Shown: one piece after another, positions 45,108 to 56,174 of the stretch | How positions within the stretch are numbered: the stretch's first letter is position 1 | Layout: each line of letters opens with the position of its first letter | Source: Hemileia vastatrix | Taxonomy: Eukaryota > Basidiomycota > Pucciniomycetes > Pucciniales > Zaghouaniaceae | Assembly: GCA_030280995.1 (NCBI GenBank) | Contig: JASXTE010000015.1 | Span: 24,050,501-24,114,500, forward strand | Reading direction: 5' to 3' | Length of the DNA: 64,000 nucleotides | Made by a program: the position numbers and the translations under genes | The notes under the pieces: generated by a model | Told to the model about the DNA's origin: nothing | Seen by the model: only the letters and a program-made list of their open reading frames with translations | Database searches by the model: none

Positions 45108-45309
45108 TATCATGGATGTGATGAGTTTGGGATCAGGAAGTAGGAACAAAAATTGGGTTATAAGATGTAGGATAATGAATTAAGATAGATTCCTTATCCA
45201 CTAGCCCCGGGGCTAGTGGATAAGAATCTTCAGAAATTAATATTGTCTGATCCTGGGAAAAAAATTACTGATACCTAATTGCAGATCCCTGAACATTGAT
45301 ACCCCCTAT
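45108..45309. repeat. Right terminal region of F with a perfect 32-bp palindrome
   Basis: It matches 50214-50411. At 45193-45224 it carries CTTATCCACTAGCCCC followed by its exact reverse complement. It ends AACATTGATACCCCCT, joined directly to integrase sequence of element G. Confidence 0.85.
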
Positions 45310-45768
45310 TACAGAGAAAAGCTAAGTAATGTAACAGTCATACCTCCATCTATGAAAGAGTTAATGTTAAGTACTTGTCATGATGACATTTTAGCTTCTC
45401 ATTTTGATTTTAAAAAAACATTAACTAGAGTTAAAAACACAGCCTGGTTGATAAACATGAAAGAATATGTAGAAAAATACATTGACACATGTGACTCTTG
45501 TCAAAAATCTAAAAGATGAACTGGGAAGAGAGCTGGGTTGTTACAATGATTATAGCAGCCAAAGTCTACATGGGAAATTATAAACATGGATTTTTTAACT
45601 GGATTTTTATTAGAAGGAAAAGAAAGCTTCAATTCCTACTGGGTAATTGTGTATAGAATAAAAAAAACATGTAAGTTTATTCCTACCCATAGAGAAGTAT
45701 CTTCAAAAGAATTGGAATTTATATCGTGGACTCAATGATGAATAATGGTGGGTTCCCCAAAGCCATAA

Positions 45769-47525
45769 TTTCAGGCTGAGCTCAAGTACAGAGACATGAA
45801 TAGATTGATTTACTCAGTTATCTAGAAGACTTTAATGGTCCTATATGAATACTGTAGTAAAAATCTAACATGAATTAAAATATAACTCAATATAAGGGTC
45901 TCAGTAAATTTTATCTCACTATTTATAAATACTTCACTACGCAATATAGGGGGTGGACTTGCTAGCAAGTCCTCAACCTGAACTCAGATGGAACTCAGAT
46001 GGAACTCAGACTGAACTCATACTGAACCCATACTGAACTCTACTTGAACACCCACCTAAAACTGTTCTGCTGAGTGGTGTTCATCCCTGATTGTATGGTT
46101 CCTTTATCAATAGCTCAATGTGTGTTCAATCTATGGTGAGTTTGGGTCCAAGGTTGCGGACTTGCTAGCAAGTCCGCCCCCCATATTGTGTGGTGCTTTA
46201 CAATCTCAAAGTTGGTAGAAAAATAGATGTAATAAATCAGATACTATTCAAAGATTTTAAAAGTACTATTTATATGTATTGTAATTTTATTGGTTATATA
46301 TTTTAATTTTAATGAAAAAGAATGTAAAAGATAAGACTGAAAAACCCCTCCTTTTATACCCAATAATTCTCCACTATATCCCCCTGATTTACCAGTCCTA
46401 TACACGGCTAATGACACCTCATTTTAGCTAATACACCTGCCCATCAACCTAAGGAATTCCCAATAAATTAATTAGAATGAAATCACCTGCCAAATTCCTG
46501 GGGTAATAGGGGTAATCCATCAAAATAAAAGAATAAGCAAAACAGAGAGTATATGCATGTAATACCTTAAAATAAAAGACTAAAAAAAGAAATAATAACA
46601 CTACATATTACACCATATTAAGTGGGATTAAAAGTAGAAATGAAGAGGCTAATTATTCTAAATTACTATGAGAAATCTCCATCCAATTATGACCAATATT
46701 GACTGAGAAACAACTGAGAAACCCAAAATAGGACATGAGATGTAGGATAACTGAATGCAGTCCTTGGCAGGCACTTTCACTGGTAAATCCTTGACTAATT
46801 TAGGTAAATTTAAGCATGGTAGTGAATTAAAGGCACCAATCTTGAGTTTGTTAATGAAACTAGTGCATATAATGAGGTCAATGCACTTATAATTAATTTA
46901 GGACACTAAATAAGCCCCTGTTGCCAATTTTAGAATATTTAACCATAGTGGGCATACAATGTGGGGTAATTATAGTGTGATAATTCTAACTTTGCTAAAA
47001 ATGAAGCTATTCACATGGGAAAAATGCAGGCAGTGTATGGCCAGTACACAGAAGCCATTTCTAGCATAAAGAACAAAAAATTTGAAAAGTGTTATTTTTA
47101 TGCATTTTAGTAGCCAAGCCAATAGTCCTAATTAAGAAAAACTGATCTGTAAAGGCACATTTTCAATATTATTAAATTTATAGTGCATATACTCAACATT
47201 TAAGTGATTTAAAGTGCAATTTTAGTTTTTTCCATAAAACAATGAAAAAACAGCTTTAAGTCTACTTAAAAATTATTAGCCTTATTTTTAAGGCTCTTAA
47301 AATTACCCTGACTTATTCAAATTTAATATTAAGTACATAAGACTTATAAAAACTGGATATATGCATGTATATAAGGTATTAAAATGGTATATATTGTATT
47401 TAATCATTAATTTCACTTATGTATAAAACTTGTGTACCTTTATTTATTGTTCCCATGTATACTACATGTGTTTAAAATAATTTATAGGTACTTTTCACTC
47501 AGTCCTGGGAATATCCAGGCTGACA
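45769..47525 (-). repeat. Solo LTR of family B (TSD CATAA)
   Basis: Flanked by CATAA at 45764-45768 and 47526-47530. On the minus strand it starts TGTCAGCCTGGATATTCCC and ends CTCAGCCTGAAA. About 1.49 kb after removing the CACTA-type MITE inside it. It is an inverted copy of 48598 onward. Confidence 0.88.
45935..46195. mobile_element. CACTA-type MITE, copy 1 (TSD CTT)
   Basis: 261 bp with terminal inverted repeats CACTACGCAATATAGGGGG and, at the other end, CACCACACAATATGGGGGG. They are flanked by CTT at 45932-45934 and 46196-46198. Each end carries the perfect palindrome GGACTTGCTAGCAAGTCC. CACTA start and 3-bp duplication fit the CMC/EnSpm superfamily. Seven 11-bp units (GAACTCAG-like, GAAC at 980, 991, 1002 … add 45000) lie inside, near the left end. 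Confidence 0.8.
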
Positions 47526-48420
47526 CATAATCTCTGTCAGAGACTCTAAATTTACTTCAGAGTTCTGGACATCTATGATGGAAGTATCATGTTATCAATT
47601 GAATTTTTCTACAGCATACCATCCACAAACTAATGGGCTGGCTGAGAGAATGGCACAGATTCTGGAAGATATTATCAGAAGATATATTACCTTTGGAATA
47701 GAATACAAAGACAATGAGAGATTCATACATAACTGGGTAACATTAATTACTGGAATTGAATTTTGTTATAATAGCACAACTCATTCCATAACAGAAAAAA
47801 ACCCATTTGAACTCTAGCTGGGATATTTTCCAAACACCCCAGTAAACCATTAAACAAACTACCAAGGTTAGATATACACCCTGGTACTAAATCTTTTATT
47901 CATATGCAACAAATGTGTAGAAAGAATACAGAAGAATGCATTCAAAAATCATTTGAATATGAAAAGAAAAGGTGGGATAAATCCCATAAAGATTTTGAAT
48001 TTAAAAAAGAGATGAAGTATATATTTCAACACTACATTTTAACTCACAAGGTAATGTTAAATTGAAGGATACTTTTTTGGGACCTTTTTAGTAAATAAAA
48101 TGGTTGGTAATAACACCACAGAAGTCATATTATGTGCCCCATATGATAGGAAACATTCAGTTTTTCCTATCTCATTATTAAAACCTTACCATGCAAAAAA
48201 TCCTGACTTGTTTCCAAAAAAAAAGAGGAAGGCCTAAGAAACAGCCTGAAGAACTTGTGGAAAAATAAGAGATTGAAAAATTACTCAAGAAACAAATCCT
48301 TACTAAAGAGAAAGGAACTGAGTATTTATTATGATTAAAGGGAAAATAAAATGAATTTGATAAGTGGATACCTGAAAAAGAAATTTCAAATCTATCCTCC
48401 CTTCTTAAAAATATTTAAAC

Positions 48421-48597
48421 AGAAATAAAATTCTGTTCAACCATCTGAGGGTTTAAAAAACAGTACTCATAATTTTATTATGATTTATTTCTTTAAATAA
48501 TTACTCTTTAATGCTACAGATTTTTCTGAATACCTCAAAAATAAAAATAAAAAAATGTATATTTTATCATTTTTTACTGTTTTTTTAGGTGGGTGAG
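48421..48597 (+). other. Element G 3' noncoding end and polypurine tract
   Basis: AT-rich sequence ending in AGGTGGGTGAG (48587-48597), a purine tract directly before the LTR start TGTCAG. Confidence 0.6.
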
Positions 48598-48778
48598 TGT
48601 CAGCCTGAATATTCCTATGACTGAGTAAAAAATTCTTATAAAGTATTTTAAACACATGTAGTACACATGGGAACAATAGATAAAGGTATAAAAATTGTAT
48701 ACATAAGTGAAATGAATGATTAAACACAATTTATGCCATTATAATACCTTGTATACACACATATATCCACCTTTTATA

Positions 48779-48920
48779 AGTCTTATGTACTTAATATTAA
48801 TTTGGAATATGTCATCTTAATCTTAAGAACCTTAAACATAAGGCTACATAGTCTTATGTACTTAACATTAATTTGGAATATGTCATCTTAATCTTAAGAA
48901 CCTTAAACATAAGGCTACAT
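48779..48920. repeat. 71-bp tandem duplication in LTR-B
   Basis: 48779-48849 and 48850-48920 are almost identical (AGTCTTATGTACTTAA…GGCTACAT). The other LTR-B copies have one unit. Confidence 0.9.
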
Positions 48921-49962
48921 AATTTTTAAGTAAACTTAAAGCTGTTGTTTTCATTGTTTTATGGAAAAAACAAGAATTGCACTTTAAATCACTTAAATGT
49001 TGAATATATGCACTATAAATTTAATAATATTAAAAATGCACCTTGACAGATCAATTTTTCTTAATGAGGACTATCGATTTGGCTACTCAAATGGATAAAA
49101 ATAACACTTTTTAAATTTTTTGTTTTTTATGCTAGAAATGGCTTCTGTGTACTGGCCACACACTACCTGCATTTTTCCCATGTGAATAGCTTCATTTTTA
49201 GCAAAGTTAGAATTATCACACTATAATTACCCCACATTGTATGCCCACTATGTTTAAATATGCTAAAATTGGCAACAGGGGCTTATTTAGTGTCCTAAAT
49301 TAATTATAAGTGCATTGACCTCATTATATGCACTAGTTTCATTAACAAACTCAAGATTGGTGCCTTTAATTCACTACCATGCTTAAATTTACCTAAATTA
49401 GTCAAGGATTTACCGGTGCAAGTGCCTTCCAAGGACTGCATTCAGTTACCCTACATATCATGTCCTATTTTGGGTTTCTCAGTGGTTTCTCAGTCAATAT
49501 TGGTCATAATTGGATGGAGATTTCTCATAGTAATTTGGAATAATTAGCCTCTTCATTTCTACTGTTAATCCCCCTTAATATTGTGTAATATTTAGTGTTA
49601 TTCTTTTACTTTTTTAGTCTTTTATTATAAGTCATTACATGAATATACTCGCTTTTTTGCTTATTCTTTTATTTTGATGGAATACCCCTATTACACCTGG
49701 ATTTTGGAAGGTGATATCATTCTAATTATGTTATTGGTAATTCCTTAGATTGATGGGCAGGTGTATTAGCTAGAATGAGGCATCATTGGCCATGTATAGG
49801 ATTAATAAATCAGGGTGACACATTAGAGAAATATTGGGTATTAAAGGAGGGGGTTTTTGGTCTTATTTTCTACATTTTTTATCATTACAATGAAAACATA
49901 TAACCATTAAAATACATTTCATTAGTACTTTTAAATTCTTTGAATAGTTTTTGAATTATATT

Positions 49963-50411
49963 AGGGGGTATCAATGTTGACCGGTCCGCAATTAAATTAA
50001 TTGCGGATAAAAATCCTTATACCCCAATTATCTCCCGCAATTATTTTTGCTAATAATTGGGTTATTGGACACTTTACATGTCAATTTTCACCTCTTATCT
50101 GACATTTTTCTACTCAATTTTTCATAACCACATCTTGCACAACTTTCTGTCATAACCACATGTTGCACAACTTTCTGCCATAACCACATCTTGGACTACT
50201 CTCTGGATATGCCTCATGGATGTGATGAGTTTGGGATCAGGAATTAGAAATGGAAATTGGGGTATAAGAGGCGGGATAATGCATTATCATGGATTCCTTA
50301 TCCACTAGCCCCAGGGCTAGTGGATAAGAATCTTCTGCAATTAATAATGTCTGATCCTGGAAAAAAAATCCCTGATCCCTAATTGCGGATCCCTGAACAT
50401 TGATACCCCCT
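49963..50411. mobile_element. MITE derived from transposon F
   Basis: Terminal inverted repeat AGGGGGTATCAATGTT at both ends. The left 250 bp match 26861-27056 and the right 200 bp match 45108-45309, joined at about 50214, so it is an internal-deletion product. The left end has a palindrome built on CCGCAATTAA/TTAATTGCGG (50004-50026 region), and the right end has the 32-bp palindrome (50297-50328) with one mismatch. The target duplication is ATT or TA; the sequence does not decide. Confidence 0.8.
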
Positions 50412-50595
50412 ATTTTCTATTTTTCTACCAACTATAAGATTGTAACCCATTTATAAATAGTGAGATAAAAATTACTGAGACCCTTATATTGAGTTATATT
50501 TTAATACTTATTGGATTTGTACTACAGTTTTCATATAGGACCATTAAAATCTTCTAGACAACTGACTAATCAAGCTATTCACATCTCTGTACTTG

Positions 50596-50691
50596 TGTTT
50601 TGTACTTAGCGAGTTAGTATTTATACCTATAGAGACATGTACACTTAACTCTGGTTCATCTCGGAGTAGTATAACTGATATTGTCTCTATA
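50596..50691 (+). repeat. Copia 5' LTR (96 bp)
   Basis: TGTTTTGTACTTAGCGAG…GTCTCTATA. The 3' copy (55723-55801 joined to 60256-60272) is also 96 bp. Both end TATA rather than CA. Confidence 0.85.
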
Positions 50692-50705
50692 GGTTATGGG
50701 AATTC
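50692..50705 (+). other. Copia primer binding site, half-tRNA(iMet) type
   Basis: GGTTATGGG directly follows the LTR. It is complementary to CCCATAACC, the anticodon loop region of initiator tRNA-Met, as in Drosophila copia, which primes from a cleaved half tRNA. Confidence 0.7.
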
Positions 50706-50849
50706 CCCCCTTATAGACGCAAATCCCTCACTGTACTGTACTAGTCATACACAAAAGTGTTGTATTATTCTTGTCCAAGAACCCATCACAAACCCTGCTG
50801 GAAGGTTTACCACCAACCCTCCCAACTTCATCTTGATTTAATCAATTGG

Positions 50850-52091
50850 ATGACCCCTCCCTCTCCACACACCAACACCCCAGATCCCTTTAAACCTAAA
50901 CCCAAACTCCAACACAAACAACCCATTCTTCAGAGAGGAGCAAAATCAACCAGTTCTTCTCACATATATCCTTCATCATCATCTCAATCTTTTTCCAAAT
51001 CCAAATCTTCCCCTTCTCCAACTGCATCTATTCAATCCACATCTTTTTCTTTTAAAATTCCTGAACCTACCCCGCAACTTCCTGAACTCACCCAGCAATC
51101 ACCCAAACCATTGGACACGTTCACTGAATGGGCAGATACTATCCATTCTCACTCCACATATTTCTCTCATACTACCTCTGCCTCAAATTTAAACATGTTG
51201 TTGGATACTTCTAACCCTCCTGACAACTATCATGGTGAACTCAGCCATATTTTTATGGGTCGGGTCTTTAATGTTGCCACCAAACTCAACAAACTTTAAG
51301 GAAATGGTGAAAAATGGCAAGACTGGCGGAATCTAGTTCTGGTTACAATGCAAAAGTGGGTCGGTACAACTAAATATGCCATATCTAATATTTATTTCAC
51401 AACTTCTCTCATGAAATTTGAGGACCAATTATTCTGGAGGCTTATCTTCAACTCCATCAATGGAAAACTGCAAGTGGAGATATATGAAGACGCTTCATGC
51501 TATGAAACCTTCCAACTGCTGGTGAAAAAGTTTGAAGCCTCTACTCATACTTCCCAAGCAAACTTATTTTGAGAACTAATTAACATAAGGAATGGCACTT
51601 TCACAGATATGTCAACACACCTCACTAAAATTGACAGTATATTGCAGAATATATAACAATCCAATTTTTCCTTTTCTGATGCAACTGCTAAATCCATATG
51701 GTCTCATGTATTACTGCCTAAGAATGTAAATGAGATTTTTAATGCAGTTAATTTCCACTTTGAGACTCAATCTGTCCTTATTCAGCCAGCCAACAATGAA
51801 ATGATCAAATCATTAAACAATGCTGCCTCAGAAATTGTCATTACCAATATGGGTGTCCCTACTTCAACTGTGTTAAATGCAGATGTAAATGCTCTTGCTT
51901 TTTGCAAGGGAAACCCCGTTAATTATCAACCACCTTATGCTAGACCAAAGGAGAATGCATGTTTTTCTTGTGCATTGGTAGAACATTTTTCTTCCTTGTG
52001 TCCTTACAACCCAAATTGCCTGGCATTTAACAATGAAGTATGGGCTCTCAGAGAAGCCAAATTAACAATGGCAAGACCAATCCTTGACTGA
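50850..52091 (+). pseudogene. Copia gag
   Basis: ATG 50850 (MTPPSPHTN). A Ser/Pro-rich N-terminal part is followed by the copia capsid region (FEDQLFWRLIFNSINGKLQ, then ETFQLLVKKFEAS) and a degenerate zinc knuckle CFSCALVEHFSSLC (one extra residue between His and Cys). Stops at about 51298, 51570 and 51654 and a change of frame before 51801 break it. Confidence 0.8.
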
Positions 52092-52127
52092 CTAAAGCGC
52101 CAAACAAGAAAGCCTAACAATCACAAA

Positions 52128-55100
52128 ATGGCATCTTTGTCCACCTGTTCCCCTGAACTAGATCAATTGACCATTGAAGCACTTGCAAAAACATTGGATG
52201 GTGTTGATTTTGGAAATGAAGAATTTCTAGAAGATCATTTGCTAGCTCTTGACACTGGAGTACTAGACTTGGGGGCAACTCACCATGTAACAGGCAATCA
52301 CCACACAATATGGGGGGAGGACTTGTTAGCAAGTCCGCAACCTTGGACTCAAATTCACCACAGATTGAACACACATTGAGTTATTGAAAAAGGGACCATA
52401 CAATCAGGGATTAACACCACTCAGCAGAACAGTTTTAGGTGGGTCTTCAAGTAGAGTTCAGGTTGGGGACTTGCTAGGAAGTCCACCCCCTATATTGTGT
52501 AGTGAATGTAGGTCTATTGTTAAACTTTACAGAGATACCTCCTATCAAAGTAAATGTGGCAACTGATAGTGACCCTGCTTACATCACAGGATACAGTGAC
52601 ATGATAATATCTGGTCATCAAGGAAAAAAAGTAATATTACATGATGTGTTCTACTGCAACAAGGCCAAACATACTTTAATTTCTTTGTATGATCTTGTTA
52701 GCAAAAATTTTACTGTCTGTTTTGATTCAAACAACAATATTATTTTTCTGAAAGACTCAATACCAATTTTCATAGCAGTTCTTATTAAAAAACAAAGAAA
52801 ATGGTCTGTTGAATTAAATAAACCGAAAACATTTGAAAAATGTGATGATTTTGTAAATACATCAAAAAACATTAATATCTAAAATATAGACTGTTTTGTT
52901 TCTTCCCTGTTAACTCATTTTCCAAATGCTGCATTTATCCCTCCAATTTCTCAATCCAACATTCCCTACCTACAAGCTAAACCTGGTTCCTTTCTATATT
53001 GGCATTGTTGCTTAGGCCATTCGAGTATCAGGACCCTTAAAAAATCATTCAACTTCAATTCTGTGATGATATTCCCTTGAGTATCCCAGAAGGTAACTTC
53101 TTCTGTGATGTATGTGCAGGTTCTAAGGGCACTAGAAATCAGACTTCTGCGATTTCCAATTGTGAATTCAAATTCATGGAATTAGTAGTATTGGACGCTG
53201 TAGGTCCTCTTCCTGACATATCAAAATCTGGCAAGGTATACGCTGTTTTGTTCCATGAACAGTATTCTACATATGGTGAGGTACATATCATCAAATCAAA
53301 AACAGAGGTCCTGGATTGTTTCATTACCTTTTAAAATCAATTAGAAAATATAACAAAAAAAAAGATTAAATTTCTAAGAACCAATAATGGAAACTAATAC
53401 TACAATAAAAAATTCAGTAAGTACCTAGATCAAGAAGGAATCTTTCATGAACACTCCATGCCCTATCATCACAAGCAAAATGGTACAGAAGAAAGATTTA
53501 ATAGAACCATTGTAGATATGGCAAGGGCTGTTCTTGTTGTTAGTGGACTTGATTCAAATATGTGGTCTTCATATATTGACAACAGACTACCAAATGTTAA
53601 CACTAATGATAAAACACCATACAAACTGATTTTTGAAAAACACCCATCTATAGGAAACATCAGAGTATTTGGTGAATGGACATATGTCCACATACCTAAA
53701 GAAAAAAGAAACAAAATTGATAACAGAAGTCTATGTTGCAGAGTGGTGGCATTTGCTAATGGGGGTAATGGTTGAGTTTTCTGGCATCCAGAATCAGGAA
53801 AAATTATTTCTTTGGAAATGGCTGACTTCTTCAGTGAATTATCTTTTAATACTCCCAATGAAACTTATCCTACAACAAATAAAGTTTCTATATCACATAT
53901 CCTTAACCTCCTTGTCCTTGGCAATTTCTTGGCAGAATAAACCATTGCTGCTCAAGATACCCTTGTTAATCACATTGAAATGAATGCAGAATCCATCTCT
54001 GAAAGTCTTCTGAAATTTTGGGCACAAGCTAGTAAAAGACCTGATGCTGACAAATGGAAGGAAGCCTGTCAAAACAAAATAAAGAATCTTTCATACATGC
54101 AAGTTTGAGATGTGGCTGAACTACATAAAGATGAAAAAGTCTTGGTTGTGTGTTGGGTTTTTGCTATAAAATGTAATCAAAATGGCACAATTGAGAAATA
54201 CAAAGCAAGATACATCGCCCAAGGTTTTAAGCAGATTGAGGGTACTGATTATTCAGATACATTTTCTCCTACAGCAACATTTGTTTCTCTACAAGTAATT
54301 CTAATCTTGGCAGCTATGAACAATTGGATTGTCAAATCTTTTGACATAACAGCAGCATATTTACATAGTGATCTAGAAGAAAAAATCTACGTAAAACAAC
54401 CTGAAGGTTTCACAAATGGAAATTTATCGCAAGTTTGTAGATTAAGAAAAGCTTTATCAGGTACAAAACAGGAAGCCAGATGTTGGTGGAAACATCTAGC
54501 TTCAATTTTAGAAAACCTTGGTTACATTATCAGTAAGCATGATTCCAGTTTTTATGTTTTCAAGAGAAAAGATGACTTGGGGATTGTATGGGTGCATGTA
54601 GATGATGGGGTAGTGTGTTGCAGAAACAAAATGTTGCTAGAGAAGTTGGAAAAATATTTTAATGGTAGAGTGAAAATTAGGTGGAATGATTCATTGAATG
54701 AGGTGGTTGGTTTGAAAGTCAAAAGATCAAAAGCTGGCTGCTCCATCTCTCAGCCTGCGCTGACCAACAGAATTTTACGAGATTTCAGCTGTGGTGGATT
54801 GAAAGCTACATGCCCGTTACCAAACTCAATGAACATTCAATCTCTGAGAACTGAAGGGGCGTATAACTCAACAAAATTTTTGTCTATTATCGGTGCATTC
54901 AGTTATCTTGTTGCTGGATCACAACCAGACTTAGCCTTCCCAGTCAATTTCCTAGCCAAATACGCTTTGGCTCCAGGTGTTGAAGAATGGCAGGCTTTAA
55001 ACCATCTTATCAGATATCTAGAGTTTACCAAAGATTTAAAATTAAACCTTTTTCCATCTAGGGAACCTCTTACTACCAAAGCTTATTCAGATGCTATCTG

Positions 55101-55520
55101 GGGTGGTGAGTTCCATTGCTCAACAAATAGCCATGTGTTATTTTTGAACAAATGTCCCATTCTCTGGAAATCAAAAAGACAATCAATGGTTGCCCTTGCT
55201 TCAATAGATTCAGAATATATGGCTCTAGCAAATGCAACTCATCAAGTATTATGGTTATGAAACCTGATTTTTGAAATGTTTAACTCCCTTCCACCTACAA
55301 CAAGGTACTGTGATAATAAAGGGGCTATTGTAACTGCCACAGATAATCCAAGTGAAAAGAGAGAAAGACATATTGAGAGGGTTTTATATTTTGTTAATGA
55401 ACAATTAGGGGCCAAGAGAATTTGTATCAAATGGGTTCCTTCTACATTACAGATTGCAGACTTATTGACAAAATCTTTAGGTACTAATATATGGTCGGAA
55501 AAGAGAAAAACTTTGGATGT

Positions 55521-55530
<10 letters not shown>
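52128..55530 (+). pseudogene. Copia pol: protease, integrase, RT, RNase H
   Basis: Protease stretch LDLGATHHVTGN is cut at 52298 by a MITE and continues at 52508. GAG-pre-integrase: HCCLGHSSIRTL (about 53005). Integrase core: VLDAVGPLP (53190), RTNNGN (where the family has a DNG Asp) and QNGTEERFNRT (53480). RT: FDITAAYLHSDLEEKIYV, RKALSGTKQEAR, and VHVDDGVV as the catalytic box (54600). RNase H: AYSDAIWGG, SEYMALA, YCDNKGAI, ADLLTKSL. Stops at about 52880, 53080, 53332, 53395, 53773, 53938, 54106 and 55258, and frame changes. A 32-A run at 55525-55556 follows the last domain. Confidence 0.88.
52299..52504. mobile_element. CACTA-type MITE, copy 2 (TSD AAT)
   Basis: 206 bp, ends CACCACACAATATGG and CACTACACAATATAGG (inverted), flanked by AAT at 52296-52298 and 52505-52507. 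Each end has the GGACTTGCTAGCAAGTCC palindrome with one change. It is opposite in orientation to copy 1 and lacks the 11-bp expansion. It splits the copia protease: the reading frame joins across a single AAT. Confidence 0.85.
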
Positions 55531-55557
<27 letters not shown>

Positions 55558-55710
55558 AAAGGGAAAGGGAAAGCAGTTTTATCTTTCAGGTTATTTCTAA
55601 TTTATATTACTTTATTTTTTTATTTTTTATTTTTTCTCTATCATCCTATTTTATTTTGTTTATTTTTTTATTCTTATTTTTTTACAGATCTTATCAACTA
55701 GAAAACTTGC

Positions 55711-55801
55711 AAAGGAAGGGGGTGTTATGTACTTAGCGAGTTAGTATTTATACCTATAGAAACATGTACACTTAACTCCGGTTCATCTCGGAGTAGTGTA
55801 A
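55711..55801 (+). repeat. Copia polypurine tract and first part of 3' LTR
   Basis: AAAGGAAGGGGG (55711-55722), then TGTTATGTACTTAGCGAG. The LTR is cut at the TAA at 55799-55801 by the Harbinger element and resumes at 60253. Confidence 0.88.
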
Positions 55802-56174
55802 GAGCATCTCCACTTGTTTTGGTAAACCCATTCAGTATGCATATTTTACAGAAAATAGCCACTAAAATTCCACACTCATCTATTTTCAGTCTTTTGGTAA
55901 AGGGTCAAATCAGTAATTTTTTCAGTAAATTGTGGATCTTTCCACAAATTATTGAATAATTAGTGGAACTCATTTTCTTCCCCACCATTTTTTCAGTAAT
56001 TCATCTCACTTGGTCAACCTCGCAACACCTCACTACCTCCAATTCATTAAATCTTCACTCTTACCAAAAACTTCATTACTTGCTATTTTCTTACTGAACA
56101 TAACTTTTCTCACTTCTCATCATCACATCTCACCAAAATTTTCACTTTTTTTATATTATAGTACTTTCTAAACT

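Larger units (their letters stand above)
26861..45309 (+). mobile_element. DNA transposon F (PIF/Harbinger-like), nested by other elements
   Basis: The left part (26861-27056) and right part (45108-45309) both occur, joined, in a 450-bp MITE at 49963-50411. They are therefore the two ends of one family. The left terminal repeat itself is displaced by LTR-B and E2. The right end is AACATTGATACCCCCT. Between the ends lie a Myb/SANT-like gene (+), tandem arrays, a TET/JBP-like pseudogene (-), and a HARBI1-like transposase (-) next to the right end. Convergent Myb-like and DDE genes are the usual PIF/Harbinger layout, as in 55802-60252. The chromovirus, an LTR-A fragment and LTR-C are later insertions. 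Whether the TET-like gene belongs to F is inference. Confidence 0.55.
45312..48420 (+). pseudogene. Element G integrase and chromodomain-like tail, split by a solo LTR
   Basis: First part 45312-45768: YYREKLSNVTV, VIPPSMKELML, zinc domain with CHDDILASHF and CDSCQKSKR, and the core start INMDFLTGF (catalytic Asp). The frame is cut at 45768 by LTR-B with CATAA duplications and resumes at 47526 with SVRDSKFTSEFW, FSTAYHPQTNGLAERM (Glu) and YNSTTHSITEKNPFE. A decayed tail near 48230-48420 contains EKLLKKQILTKEKGTEYLL…KWIPEKEI, which resembles a chromodomain. Many stops. The upstream RT is not in the window. Confidence 0.8.

Noticed and set aside
45769..50595. The inverted pair of 1.5-kb sequences as long terminal inverted repeats of one DNA transposon
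   Set aside because: Each has its own context. The left copy has a CATAA duplication inside an integrase frame. The right copy follows a polypurine tract as a 3' LTR. They are two separate LTRs.
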